This document shows positions 6,206-14,289 of a DNA stretch of 64,000 nucleotides, one piece after another. Each line of letters starts with the position of its first letter. The first letter of the stretch is position 1. Below the pieces are notes generated by a model that saw nothing but the letters and a program-made list of their open reading frames with translations, had not been told where the DNA came from and ran no database searches. Made by a program: the position numbers and the translations under genes. Source of the stretch: Colwellia hornerae (GTDB lineage: Bacteria > Pseudomonadota > Gammaproteobacteria > Enterobacterales > Alteromonadaceae); contig NZ_VOLR01000002.1 of NCBI RefSeq assembly GCF_007954355.1, positions 1 to 64,000 on the forward strand, read 5' to 3'.

Positions 6206-7177
6206 ATGGACGCTAAATCACCTTTTTTAATGAGTATCGTAGAACATATGCGTAATTTAAGATACGCAAAGAGAACGATAGAAACCTATATCCACTGGAT
6301 AAAATATTTTATCAACTACTCAAATAAAACTCATCCCGCTCTCATGGGAAACACCGAAGTTGAAAGGTTTCTCAGTTATTTAGTTAATCAACAAAACGTT
6401 TCAACAGCAACCCAATCACTTGCACTCAATGCATTAGCTTTTTTATACAAAGAAATTTTAAAAAACGAATTAAGTCTAAACCTAAACTTTAACTTAAGTC
6501 GCCGACCTAGAAAATTACCCGATGTGCTTACGCCTACAGAAGTCATGAAACTTCTCACAAGAATACCAGCACAACATCATTTATTAGTAAGCCTTTTATA
6601 TGGTAGTGGTTTGAGGCTTATGGAAGCTATTCGTTTAAGAGTTCAAGATATAGACTTTGACTATCACTGTATTGCAGTTTGGAATGGTAAAGGAAACAAA
6701 CATCGTCGAGTTACGCTAGCCACTGAGCTCATACCCGAACTTTACCTTCAAATCCAAGGAGCTAAAAAATATCATACTCTCGATTTAGAGAATACTGAAT
6801 ATAAAGGTGTATGGATACCGAATGCACTCAATCGAAAATATCCTAATGCCGCAAAAGAATTCAAGTGGCAATATTTATTTCCTTCTGCTCGATTAAGTAT
6901 CGAACCAGAATTCAAACACCTAAGTCGTCATCACCTCAATGAAAGTAGTATTCAAAAATCAGTCAAAAAAGCAGCGAATCAATTGAAGTTAAATAAGGTA
7001 ATAACTTGTCATACTTTAAGGCATTCATTTGCTACTCATTTGTTGCAACGAGGGGCTGATATAAGAACAGTGCAAGAACAATTAGGGCACAGCGATCTAC
7101 GTACAACCCAAATTTATACCCATGTACTTGAGCATGGTGCTAATGGTGTTAGAAGTCCTTTATCAGACTTACTTTAG
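6206..7177 (+). CDS. intI: Integron integrase IntI
   Basis: This 323-aa tyrosine recombinase of the IntI group inserts and excises cassettes at attI and attC. The IntI-specific insertion is clear (LNRKYPNAAKEFKWQYLFPS, about residues 213-232). So are the catalytic residues: Arg in YGSGLRLMEA, Lys near NGKGNKHRR, His-x-x-Arg in CHTLRHSFATHLL, His in QLGHSDLRT and Tyr in QIYTHV. Its start (MDAKSPFLMSIVEHMR) lines up with the Vibrio-type IntI start, so I use ATG 6206 rather than the in-frame GTG at 6188, which lies within the LexA box. It looks intact. Its direction is the same as that of the cassettes, which is not canonical. Confidence 0.95.
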   Translation: MDAKSPFLMSIVEHMRNLRYAKRTIETYIHWIKYFINYSNKTHPALMGNTEVERFLSYLVNQQNVSTATQSLALNALAFLYKEILKNELSLNLNFNLSRRPRKLPDVLTPTEVMKLLTRIPAQHHLLVSLLYGSGLRLMEAIRLRVQDIDFDYHCIAVWNGKGNKHRRVTLATELIPELYLQIQGAKKYHTLDLENTEYKGVWIPNALNRKYPNAAKEFKWQYLFPSARLSIEPEFKHLSRHHLNESSIQKSVKKAANQLKLNKVITCHTLRHSFATHLLQRGADIRTVQEQLGHSDLRTTQIYTHVLEHGANGVRSPLSDLL

Positions 7178-7192
7178 CGGTTATAGATGTTT

Positions 7193-10030
7193 CTAAAGGT
7201 TTTTTTTAATACGCAATATTTCTACCCATGAATTTAATAACTTTATCGCTTCTTTTTTATCTGAAAATTCACGTTTACTATTAACAACTTCTACCAAGGT
7301 ATTGAAGGCTTCTTTTTCACGATTAAGCGCTTTTAAAGTCAATACTAAGTGATATTTAATTTCAATCTTAGAAAAATCTAGCGCCAGTGCTTGTCGAAAT
7401 AACGGTAGTGCCTTATCAAATTCTTGAGTTTGATAATAAACCCACCCTAGTGTATCAAGAGAGTCAGGCTGACTACTGGTAATATCTAAAGACGCTAAAC
7501 TGTACTTTTTTGCATCATCAAAAAGCGATAACTTTGAAGCAATAAACGCTGTATTATTTAGTAGCATTGCTTGCTGAGGAAACTCAGCCAATAAATGAAG
7601 ATAAATGTCATAAGCGCTCTGCCATTGATCTTTATTGATATGTATTTCAGCGAGTGAACTGTTAATTAAGAAGCTTTCGGGCTTATCTTCTAAAGCATTC
7701 ATTAGCAGTTTAATTGCCTTATTATCTTGATTCTTCGCTTGATAAACCAAGCTTAAGCCTGCAATAACATTGTCACGATTATTTGCTTTCGCAGGAACTA
7801 ATATCAATAATTTTTTATAACTGTCTTCAGCTTCATCATATTGTCCAGATAAGTAATAAGCGTGTGCTAAAACCATATTAAGCTGTATAGAATAATCTTC
7901 TTTTGTTAAAAACTGTTCAACAATTTTAATAGCTTCAAGGGGGTTTTGTTGTTGATTTAATAACTGGCTTAGCGAAATCAATGGTGCTTGTTTATTGTTA
8001 GACCAAGCAGCAGACTTTTTGTACATTTCAATAGCATCGCTGTACTTGTTCTGTTTTTGATAAAGTTGGGCAATCAAAAAATATATATCACCTTTATTAC
8101 CCTCTGCGCGTATTGCGCTATTAAAGTTTTGTAGCGCTTTTTCAATATTATTTTGCTGTTGATAATACTGTGCTAATAAAACATACAGATCAGCTGTCTT
8201 TTGATGATTTGTTAAATAGCTTTCAATATTTTCTATGGCTTCTAATGGTTGACCTGCGGCTATGTAACTGAAAGACAACTGTTTGAGTAACTCTTTGTTA
8301 TTATTATCTAACTGATAAGCTTTTTTAAACCAAACAACAGATTGCTCATACTGCTGTGTTCGTGCATAAATTTTAGCTAAAGCGTTAATAAGGGAACTAT
8401 CATTTTCTTGTACCAACAATGCTTGTTCTAAAAGTGTGAAAGACTCTTTAACCTGCCCCATTACTTGCAGAGTTTCAGCTAGGCTAATAATAGATTTAGT
8501 GTGTGCAGTATCAATCTTTAAAGCTCTTTCAAACGACAATTTTGCCTTTGGAAAATCGGCAATTATTTGGTAAATAAAACCTAAATGATGAATAAACTCT
8601 TTATTACCCGGTTCAACTTGAACTAATTTTTCTGCAATGGCTAAAGCTTTACTTTTTTGTCCTGATTTGACATAAGCTTGAACGAGTAAAAAACTAATTG
8701 TTGATTGATATTGTGATGAGGAATTAATTGCCAGTAATGTGTCTATAGCTTGTTGATACTCGCCCATATCTATGTTGTTTTTGGCTAATTGTTGAGATGC
8801 AATTGAAGATTCAGGAAGCAAGTTAACAACTTGTTGAAAATAAAATTTTGCTTTTTCGTGCTGGTTAAGTTCTGTACTTACTAGCCCTAACAAAGAAAGT
8901 ACCTTAGGGTTATTTTCCTCTTGTAAATTAGCCGTATTTAAAATGGATTGTGCGGCAGAATAATTTTTCATTGCTATATGAATAGTAGCCGAAAATGTCA
9001 TTGCTTTAATGTTTAAACTGTCTATTTCAAGATAGTTTTTAATGTATTGCTCGGCTGCTGAATAACTTCCTTGCTGAAATGCAACAACACTGGCTAGGTA
9101 ATAGTAATTAGGATTATTAACTAACGTATCGTTATCTAACCTCGAAATAGTCTCACTCAGCAGAGCAAATTGTTGCTTAGTGCTTATATCATCATTGGCT
9201 TTAGATTCTATTAAAGCGGCCAAAAATTGAGCTTTAGGCTCATTGGGGACCAGTTTAAAGATACTGTCTACGTCAGTTTGAGCGTTTAAATAATCACCTA
9301 GCTCTATTAACAAACTAGCGCGGATAACTAAAGCTTGAACATGTCTTGGGTTTTCTAACAATGCTTTGTTAATTGCTTTTAAAGCGGGCTTCAATTCAGC
9401 CAAGCTTTGATGAATACTCGCTTTTAATATCCAAGCGTTAACCGGAGGGAAATATCCTTTGAGCACATCATTTACATAAGTTTGAGCTTCATCAAAACGA
9501 TAATAATTTAAGGCAACTTGAGCTAACCCTAATTTTGCATCGATATTATTAACATTAAGTGACAACGCATTTTTATAGCTTTTCGTTGAGGATTTTAATT
9601 GCCGTAACCCTAGCTGAGCATGCCCTCTTAACACATTAACTTTAGCTGCCAAAATCACTTCTTGAACGGGGTTATCTAAATGTGTCATCACCTCATTATA
9701 TTTGCCTTGAAGCAAATAAGCTTCGGCAAACAATAATAACGTGAGGTTTTTATCTGCACCTAAACGTTCGGCGTTAACAAGCTCTACTTCCGCCGCAGCA
9801 CCTTTAGCTGAGGCAATAAGGACTTCGGCCATTAATAGTCTTGCGGCTAAATTATCGGGGTCTGTTTGAGTTAAATTTTTAAGATGAATTAACGCTTCAT
9901 TATAATTATTATCTTTAAAAGCAATATTAGCTTGTTCGAGTACATTTTTGTCACTTGCTTGCGCACTACAAGTTAACGCAATCAGTATTAAAAAAAAATA
10001 TATTCTTGAGGTTGGTAATTTCTGGCTCAT
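7193..10030 (-). CDS. prsT: PrsT-like TPR protein of the XrtA/PEP-CTERM system
   Basis: The product is a secreted protein of about 945 residues made almost wholly of tetratricopeptide repeats from about residue 30 to the end. It resembles PrsT, the large TPR protein found with exosortase A (XrtA) and extracellular polysaccharide genes. I chose ATG 10030 because it opens an export signal (MSQKLPTSRIYFFLILIALTCSAQA). An in-frame ATG at 10093 would add 21 residues ahead of it. It is divergent from a PEP-CTERM substrate gene, which supports the assignment. No exosortase is in the window. Another large TPR lipoprotein-like family member remains possible. The gene ends 16 bases from intI, tail to tail. 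Confidence 0.7.
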   Translation of the reverse strand: MSQKLPTSRIYFFLILIALTCSAQASDKNVLEQANIAFKDNNYNEALIHLKNLTQTDPDNLAARLLMAEVLIASAKGAAAEVELVNAERLGADKNLTLLLFAEAYLLQGKYNEVMTHLDNPVQEVILAAKVNVLRGHAQLGLRQLKSSTKSYKNALSLNVNNIDAKLGLAQVALNYYRFDEAQTYVNDVLKGYFPPVNAWILKASIHQSLAELKPALKAINKALLENPRHVQALVIRASLLIELGDYLNAQTDVDSIFKLVPNEPKAQFLAALIESKANDDISTKQQFALLSETISRLDNDTLVNNPNYYYLASVVAFQQGSYSAAEQYIKNYLEIDSLNIKAMTFSATIHIAMKNYSAAQSILNTANLQEENNPKVLSLLGLVSTELNQHEKAKFYFQQVVNLLPESSIASQQLAKNNIDMGEYQQAIDTLLAINSSSQYQSTISFLLVQAYVKSGQKSKALAIAEKLVQVEPGNKEFIHHLGFIYQIIADFPKAKLSFERALKIDTAHTKSIISLAETLQVMGQVKESFTLLEQALLVQENDSSLINALAKIYARTQQYEQSVVWFKKAYQLDNNNKELLKQLSFSYIAAGQPLEAIENIESYLTNHQKTADLYVLLAQYYQQQNNIEKALQNFNSAIRAEGNKGDIYFLIAQLYQKQNKYSDAIEMYKKSAAWSNNKQAPLISLSQLLNQQQNPLEAIKIVEQFLTKEDYSIQLNMVLAHAYYLSGQYDEAEDSYKKLLILVPAKANNRDNVIAGLSLVYQAKNQDNKAIKLLMNALEDKPESFLINSSLAEIHINKDQWQSAYDIYLHLLAEFPQQAMLLNNTAFIASKLSLFDDAKKYSLASLDITSSQPDSLDTLGWVYYQTQEFDKALPLFRQALALDFSKIEIKYHLVLTLKALNREKEAFNTLVEVVNSKREFSDKKEAIKLLNSWVEILRIKKNL

Positions 10031-10284
10031 TAACGTCTCGGTAAATTTAAAAGCTATAGATATAGTGCTTTTTATCTGTTTATATTTCAACAATAACCCC
10101 TACTTTATATTCGTAATTTTAACTTTTGATATAATCTGCTAACAAAGTCAATGCTATTACCTTTATTTAACGTATTGTTTACATTGTACTTTTGTGTCGA
10201 AATATTTTACAGTTTTTAAAATAACATTCAATACGCTAGCCGAGGATTCTTTTTACCTATTGAATTAAAAGCAATTAATTTTTA

Positions 10285-10300
10285 CGGCGTGATTTTTGCT
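10285..10300 (+). promoter_or_regulatory. Candidate sigma-54 promoter of the PEP-CTERM gene
   Basis: CGGCGTGATTTTTGCT keeps the invariant GG (10286-10287) and GC (10298-10299) of -24/-12 promoters at the required ten-base spacing, and the TTGCT of the -12 element is complete. The -24 element is imperfect (CGGCGTG for TGGCACG). It would start transcription near 10311, 40 bases before the ATG. A sigma-70-like TATAAT at 10318-10323 is an alternative. The rest of the 10031-10350 gap shows no other clear signal. Confidence 0.45.
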
Positions 10301-10350
10301 TAGATTAAGTTTAATGTTATAATGATCTTCTAATTATATGGAAGTTTAGA

Positions 10351-11187
10351 ATGAAAATTTTAAGTTCTCTCAAAAAACACACTAAAACGCTGGTAGTTTT
10401 ATCATCAATAGTGATGATTTCATTTCAAAGCCAAGCTGGACAAACCACCGTCACTGACATAGTAACGAATTCAAAGATTGTAGTGAATACTTCTGGATAC
10501 ACCTCAGTATCAGTAGATATTCATGTAAATAACGATTGCGGTGGAAATGGCTATTATGACGATATAGGCAATGGTTTTAATACTTGCCGTATTACAGTAT
10601 TAGATATCGGTGGAAACCCCCAGTATCTTGCCAATGTTATTGCAAAGTTTGACGCCGATGAAAATCGTGATCTGTCTGCAGTTAATACTACAACTACTGG
10701 ACATCAAAAATATGAAGAAAGCTCTAAATATATGGATTACGTTGAAAAAGAAATGTGGGATTTTAGTGGTTTAAGTGAAGAAAACAAAACAGGCACTTGG
10801 TCTTATGACAATGACTTTCCTGATATTCGATTTTGGATATCAAAAGCAGGTTCCGGTAATAATAATGATGGTCTTCGTTTATTTTGGAACATTAAAACTT
10901 CTGACAACACCAACAACGTTTGTGCTAATGAAAGCAATACTGTCGATGGGGATTTTAACCTCCGTCTAGAATGTATGAATTTAGCACAATCAGTAACCAT
11001 CGGTGATTGGACTACACCGAACAATAAAGGCTTATCACATATCACCTTTTTTGGTGGACTATGCACTTATGATTGCCCTGGCCCCGTGACAACCCCAGTT
11101 TCAGAGCCAGCGACTATTGCGATTTTGGCGTTAGGTCTATTAGGCTTAGGTGTACGTCGTAAAAAAACAATTAAAACTGAAAAATAA
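10351..11187 (+). CDS. PEP-CTERM sorting-domain protein
   Basis: This 278-aa exported protein should be a substrate of an exosortase. It begins with a long signal peptide (cleavage near FQSQA-GQ) and ends with the tripartite sorting signal: VSEPATIA, the hydrophobic helix ILALGLLGLGV and the basic tail RRKKTIK. The middle is Asp/Asn-rich with four or more cysteines (CGGNG, FNTCR, LECMN, GLCTYDCPG), typical of a surface or matrix protein. GGAAG lies upstream of the ATG. The function of the mature domain is unknown. Confidence 0.85.
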   Translation: MKILSSLKKHTKTLVVLSSIVMISFQSQAGQTTVTDIVTNSKIVVNTSGYTSVSVDIHVNNDCGGNGYYDDIGNGFNTCRITVLDIGGNPQYLANVIAKFDADENRDLSAVNTTTTGHQKYEESSKYMDYVEKEMWDFSGLSEENKTGTWSYDNDFPDIRFWISKAGSGNNNDGLRLFWNIKTSDNTNNVCANESNTVDGDFNLRLECMNLAQSVTIGDWTTPNNKGLSHITFFGGLCTYDCPGPVTTPVSEPATIAILALGLLGLGVRRKKTIKTEK

Positions 11188-11203
11188 ACGTTTAATCCGT
11201 TAA

Positions 11204-12172
11204 CTAAACCGTTAAAACTAATTTGCCGATATTGCTATTTTCTAACATACGTTGATGAGCTTTATCGGCATTTTGCCATGGGTAGCAAGTATCAATTACC
11301 GGTAGTAATTGTCCTTCACCGAGTAACTTTCCAAAATCTTCTTTAAAATCAGCCACTAATTCAGCTTTATAGTTATTGCTTCTGTTTCGTAACGTTGAAG
11401 CTGTAATACTGATTCGCTTTGCAAGCATTTTGCCCATGTCTACTTTTTCGCAGTAGCGACCTTGCAAAATAGACAAAATAACAAGATGGCCATCCACTGC
11501 TGCAACATTTATATTTTTTTGTAAGTAATCTCCTCCTACCACATCAATAATGACATTAAAGCCTTCGGGAGCGTGTGCTTTTTGCCATTGTTCAAAAGAG
11601 TTTTGATGATAGTTAATCGCAACATCTGCACCTAAAGTTAAACACGCTTGGCATTTTTCTTCACTGCCAGCAGTTACAACAACAAAACAGTCTTTTGCTT
11701 TGGCAAGTGCTATTGCGGCACAGCCAACACCACTCGCGCCAGCATGTATCAATACTGATTGTTTTGCTTTTAACCTAGCTATTGAAAATAGGCTTTGATA
11801 AGCCGTTAAAAAAGTTTCAGCAAAACCCGCACCTTGTTGATCAGTGAATATGGCTGGTAGACAAAATAACTGACTAGATTTTATAACAACATATTCCGCA
11901 TAACCGCCACCAGCAACCAAACCAAAAACCTTATCATTAATTTTCCAGTCAATGACCCCACTGCCGCAAGCAACAATATCACCACAAACCTCTAGCCCTA
12001 AAATAGTAGACTCACCTTTAGGCGCCGGATACTTGCCTTGTCGCTGTAAAATATCGGCGCGATTTACACCAATAGCTTTTACGCGAATTAAACATTCATC
12101 GGCTGAAAGCTCAGGCACTGGTGTTTCAGCGAAGACTAACTGTTGATCGGTCGTAATCGTAATATACTTCAA
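11204..12172 (-). CDS. Zinc-independent NAD(P)H quinone oxidoreductase, PIG3/zeta-crystallin type
   Basis: This medium-chain dehydrogenase of about 322 aa should reduce quinones or enones with NADPH. The GroES-like half has GVNRADILQRQGKYPAP, GLEVCGDIVACG and the FGLVAGGGYAEY block. The Rossmann half has VLIHAGASGVGCAAIALAK and the family IDVVGGDYL segment. The zinc-binding cysteines of alcohol dehydrogenases are absent. I favour TTG 12172 (MKYITITTDQQL) because AGAGG precedes it; ATG 12196 would add eight residues. It ends 17 bases from the PEP-CTERM gene, convergently. Confidence 0.85.
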   Translation of the reverse strand: MKYITITTDQQLVFAETPVPELSADECLIRVKAIGVNRADILQRQGKYPAPKGESTILGLEVCGDIVACGSGVIDWKINDKVFGLVAGGGYAEYVVIKSSQLFCLPAIFTDQQGAGFAETFLTAYQSLFSIARLKAKQSVLIHAGASGVGCAAIALAKAKDCFVVVTAGSEEKCQACLTLGADVAINYHQNSFEQWQKAHAPEGFNVIIDVVGGDYLQKNINVAAVDGHLVILSILQGRYCEKVDMGKMLAKRISITASTLRNRSNNYKAELVADFKEDFGKLLGEGQLLPVIDTCYPWQNADKAHQRMLENSNIGKLVLTV

Positions 12173-12226
12173 GTAAACCTCTAAATTGTTAAACACTTAT
12201 TCATTTTACTAACGATTAAATAACCA

Positions 12227-12496
12227 TTAGCTGATTGCAAAAAAGTTATGTTGCTGCCATTTAATCTGTTTTTTCTCCATACTCACTACGTCAGCTTCTG
12301 GCGGTCCGTGTGCCAACCATGCTAACATTTTATCGACGTCTTTTTCTTCACCGCACATTAAAACTTCTACATCTCCATCATCCAAATTTTTTGCATAACC
12401 ACTTAAGCCATAATCAATAGCGACTTGTTGGCTAGACGCACGAAAATAAACCCCTTGTACTTTTCCGCTAACATGGGCGATATAACTAACATTCAT
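12227..12496 (-). CDS. acyP: Acylphosphatase
   Basis: This 89-aa cytosolic enzyme hydrolyses the carboxyl-phosphate bond of acylphosphates. Both signature blocks are present: VSGKVQGVYFRASSQQ, with the catalytic Arg near residue 18, and GYAKNLDDGDVEVLMCG, with the catalytic Asn near residue 37. Length is normal for the family. It is divergent from rlmI across about 110 bases. Confidence 0.93.
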   Translation of the reverse strand: MNVSYIAHVSGKVQGVYFRASSQQVAIDYGLSGYAKNLDDGDVEVLMCGEEKDVDKMLAWLAHGPPEADVVSMEKKQIKWQQHNFFAIS

Positions 12497-12608
12497 ACTT
12501 ATTGTTCCTTAACGTAAACTGAAATAACTTAACGTGAAGATTGCACCCGAGCTTGGCATTGACTACACTCTGCGCAATTTCATTTACCAATTCATTAAGT
12601 ATAGTCAC

Positions 12609-13799
12609 ATGTCAGCAAGAATTTATTTAAAAGTAAGCCGAGAGAAGTCTTTATTACGAAAACATCCTTGGATATTTTCTCAAGCGATCAATAAAATTAA
12701 GGGAAACCCGATGTTGGGCGATACCGTTGATGTATTTGATCACAAGGAAAAATGGCTTGCTCGCGGTGCTTACTCGCCAGAATCTCAAATTCGAGTCAGG
12801 GTTTGGAGCTTTAATGAAAATGAAGAAATCGACAGCGAATTTTTTCGTAAAAAATTAATAAGTGCTCAATCTAGACGTGAATGGTTTATTGAACAAGGCG
12901 GTTTGACCGGTTATCGTTTAATTGCTGGTGAATCTGACGGTTTACCGGGTATAACGATTGATAAATACGATAACTTAATTGTTTGCCAACTATTAAGTGC
13001 CGGTGCCGACTTTCAACGTTATACCTTAGTTGAAGTGATTAAAGAGCTCTATCCACAATGTAGCATCTACGAGCGCTCTGATGTTGACGTACGTAAAAAA
13101 GAAGGCTTAGAGCCTATTACTGGCTGGCTAACAGAACCGCTTGAGTCAACCGCATGTGTTATTAAAGAGCATGGATTATCCATTAACGTTGATATCGCAA
13201 AAGGCCATAAAACCGGTTTTTATTTAGATCAACGCGACTCTCGTGTTACTGCTGGTCGTTATGCTAAAAATAAGTCGGTACTTAATTGTTTTTCTTATAC
13301 GGGGACATTCGCCTTACATTGTGCGGCAAATGACGCTAAAGAAGTGATCAATGTTGATGTTTCTCAATCGGCACTCGACTTGGCCGAAGAAAACATTGCG
13401 CTTAATAATCTTCAAGACAAGAATGTTTCTTTTGTTAAAGCCGATGTGTTCAAGTTACTCAGACAATACCGCGAAGAAAAACGTCAATTTGATATGATAA
13501 TTTTAGACCCACCTAAATTTGTTGAATCAAAAGCGCAATTAACTGGTGCCTGTCGTGGTTATAAAGACATTAATATGCTCGCCATGCAATTACTCAAACC
13601 AAACGGTATATTGCTGACCTTTTCTTGCTCTGGTTTGATGGAAGCTAGCCTATTTCAAAAAGTGGTTGCAGATGCTGCTCTTGATGCTCGTCGCGAAGTG
13701 CACTTTGTTGAGCGCTTGCAACAAGCTGGCGATCATCCAATATCGAGTAACTACCCTGAAGGTTATTATTTGAAAGGTTTGGTTTGCCAAGTAAGCTAG
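12609..13799 (+). CDS. rlmI: 23S rRNA (cytosine-C5) methyltransferase RlmI
   Basis: This 396-aa enzyme methylates a cytosine of 23S rRNA (C1962 in E. coli) with S-adenosylmethionine. An N-terminal PUA domain ([23 protein letters not shown]) is followed by an RlmI-type middle domain and a Rossmann methyltransferase core ([19 protein letters not shown]). The catalytic cysteine lies in TFSCSGLM near the C terminus. I chose ATG 12609 because the protein then begins exactly like E. coli RlmI and has the same length. A GTG at 12534 would add an unrelated N-terminal extension. A strong terminator follows. Confidence 0.93.
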   Translation: MSARIYLKVSREKSLLRKHPWIFSQAINKIKGNPMLGDTVDVFDHKEKWLARGAYSPESQIRVRVWSFNENEEIDSEFFRKKLISAQSRREWFIEQGGLTGYRLIAGESDGLPGITIDKYDNLIVCQLLSAGADFQRYTLVEVIKELYPQCSIYERSDVDVRKKEGLEPITGWLTEPLESTACVIKEHGLSINVDIAKGHKTGFYLDQRDSRVTAGRYAKNKSVLNCFSYTGTFALHCAANDAKEVINVDVSQSALDLAEENIALNNLQDKNVSFVKADVFKLLRQYREEKRQFDMIILDPPKFVESKAQLTGACRGYKDINMLAMQLLKPNGILLTFSCSGLMEASLFQKVVADAALDARREVHFVERLQQAGDHPISSNYPEGYYLKGLVCQVS

Positions 13800-13829
13800 C
13801 TCACTATTTTTGACTGACATCAAAATAAA

Positions 13830-13855
13830 AACGAGCACTTAGTGCTCGTTTTTTG
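13830..13855. terminator. Bidirectional intrinsic terminator after rlmI
   Basis: The perfect hairpin AACGAGCAC-tta-GTGCTCGTT (13830-13850) is followed by a T run and preceded by an A run. It lies between the convergent rlmI and PilZ genes and can serve both. Confidence 0.92.
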
Positions 13856-13889
13856 TTAGGTTATCTATGGCTTGTTTAGTGCTTGAACT

Positions 13890-14189
13890 TTAGTCTATTT
13901 CAGCAATATTAATGCCAATTAAAAAGCACTCTTCACCCTCTTCGGTGACTCGTACTATTTTTCCTGAAACTTCCAATGGTTGTACATTACTGCTTGCAGA
14001 GCGCACACTAACTTTAACATGGGTATTAAGCTCTAATGGGTGTGTCATTTCAATCGCCATACCCGTCGCACTTAAATCTCGACAAGTCGCTAAGATTTGA
14101 CTGTTCGCTTCATCGTCGATAATGGTCACGGTTACATCACTATTTAACATCATCCGATAGAAGTCTCGTTTATCATCAAAGTTAACCAT
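13890..14189 (-). CDS. Stand-alone PilZ domain protein
   Basis: This 99-aa protein consists of one PilZ domain and probably binds cyclic di-GMP. The two binding motifs are visible: KRDFYRM near residue 7 (RxxxR) and RDLSATGMAIE near residue 37 (D/NxSxxG). Such single-domain proteins usually pass the second messenger on to motility, adhesion or polysaccharide machinery. No partner gene is adjacent. It has its own short upstream gap from hrpA. Confidence 0.88.
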   Translation of the reverse strand: MVNFDDKRDFYRMMLNSDVTVTIIDDEANSQILATCRDLSATGMAIEMTHPLELNTHVKVSVRSASSNVQPLEVSGKIVRVTEEGEECFLIGINIAEID

Positions 14190-14289
14190 TATTACTCCAT
14201 ATTATTATTTAATTTTTTATTGTATCTTTTATACCCATTGCAACGTTTACTGTCAAATTTTCAACGTTGAAATTGTTGATATAATCCGC

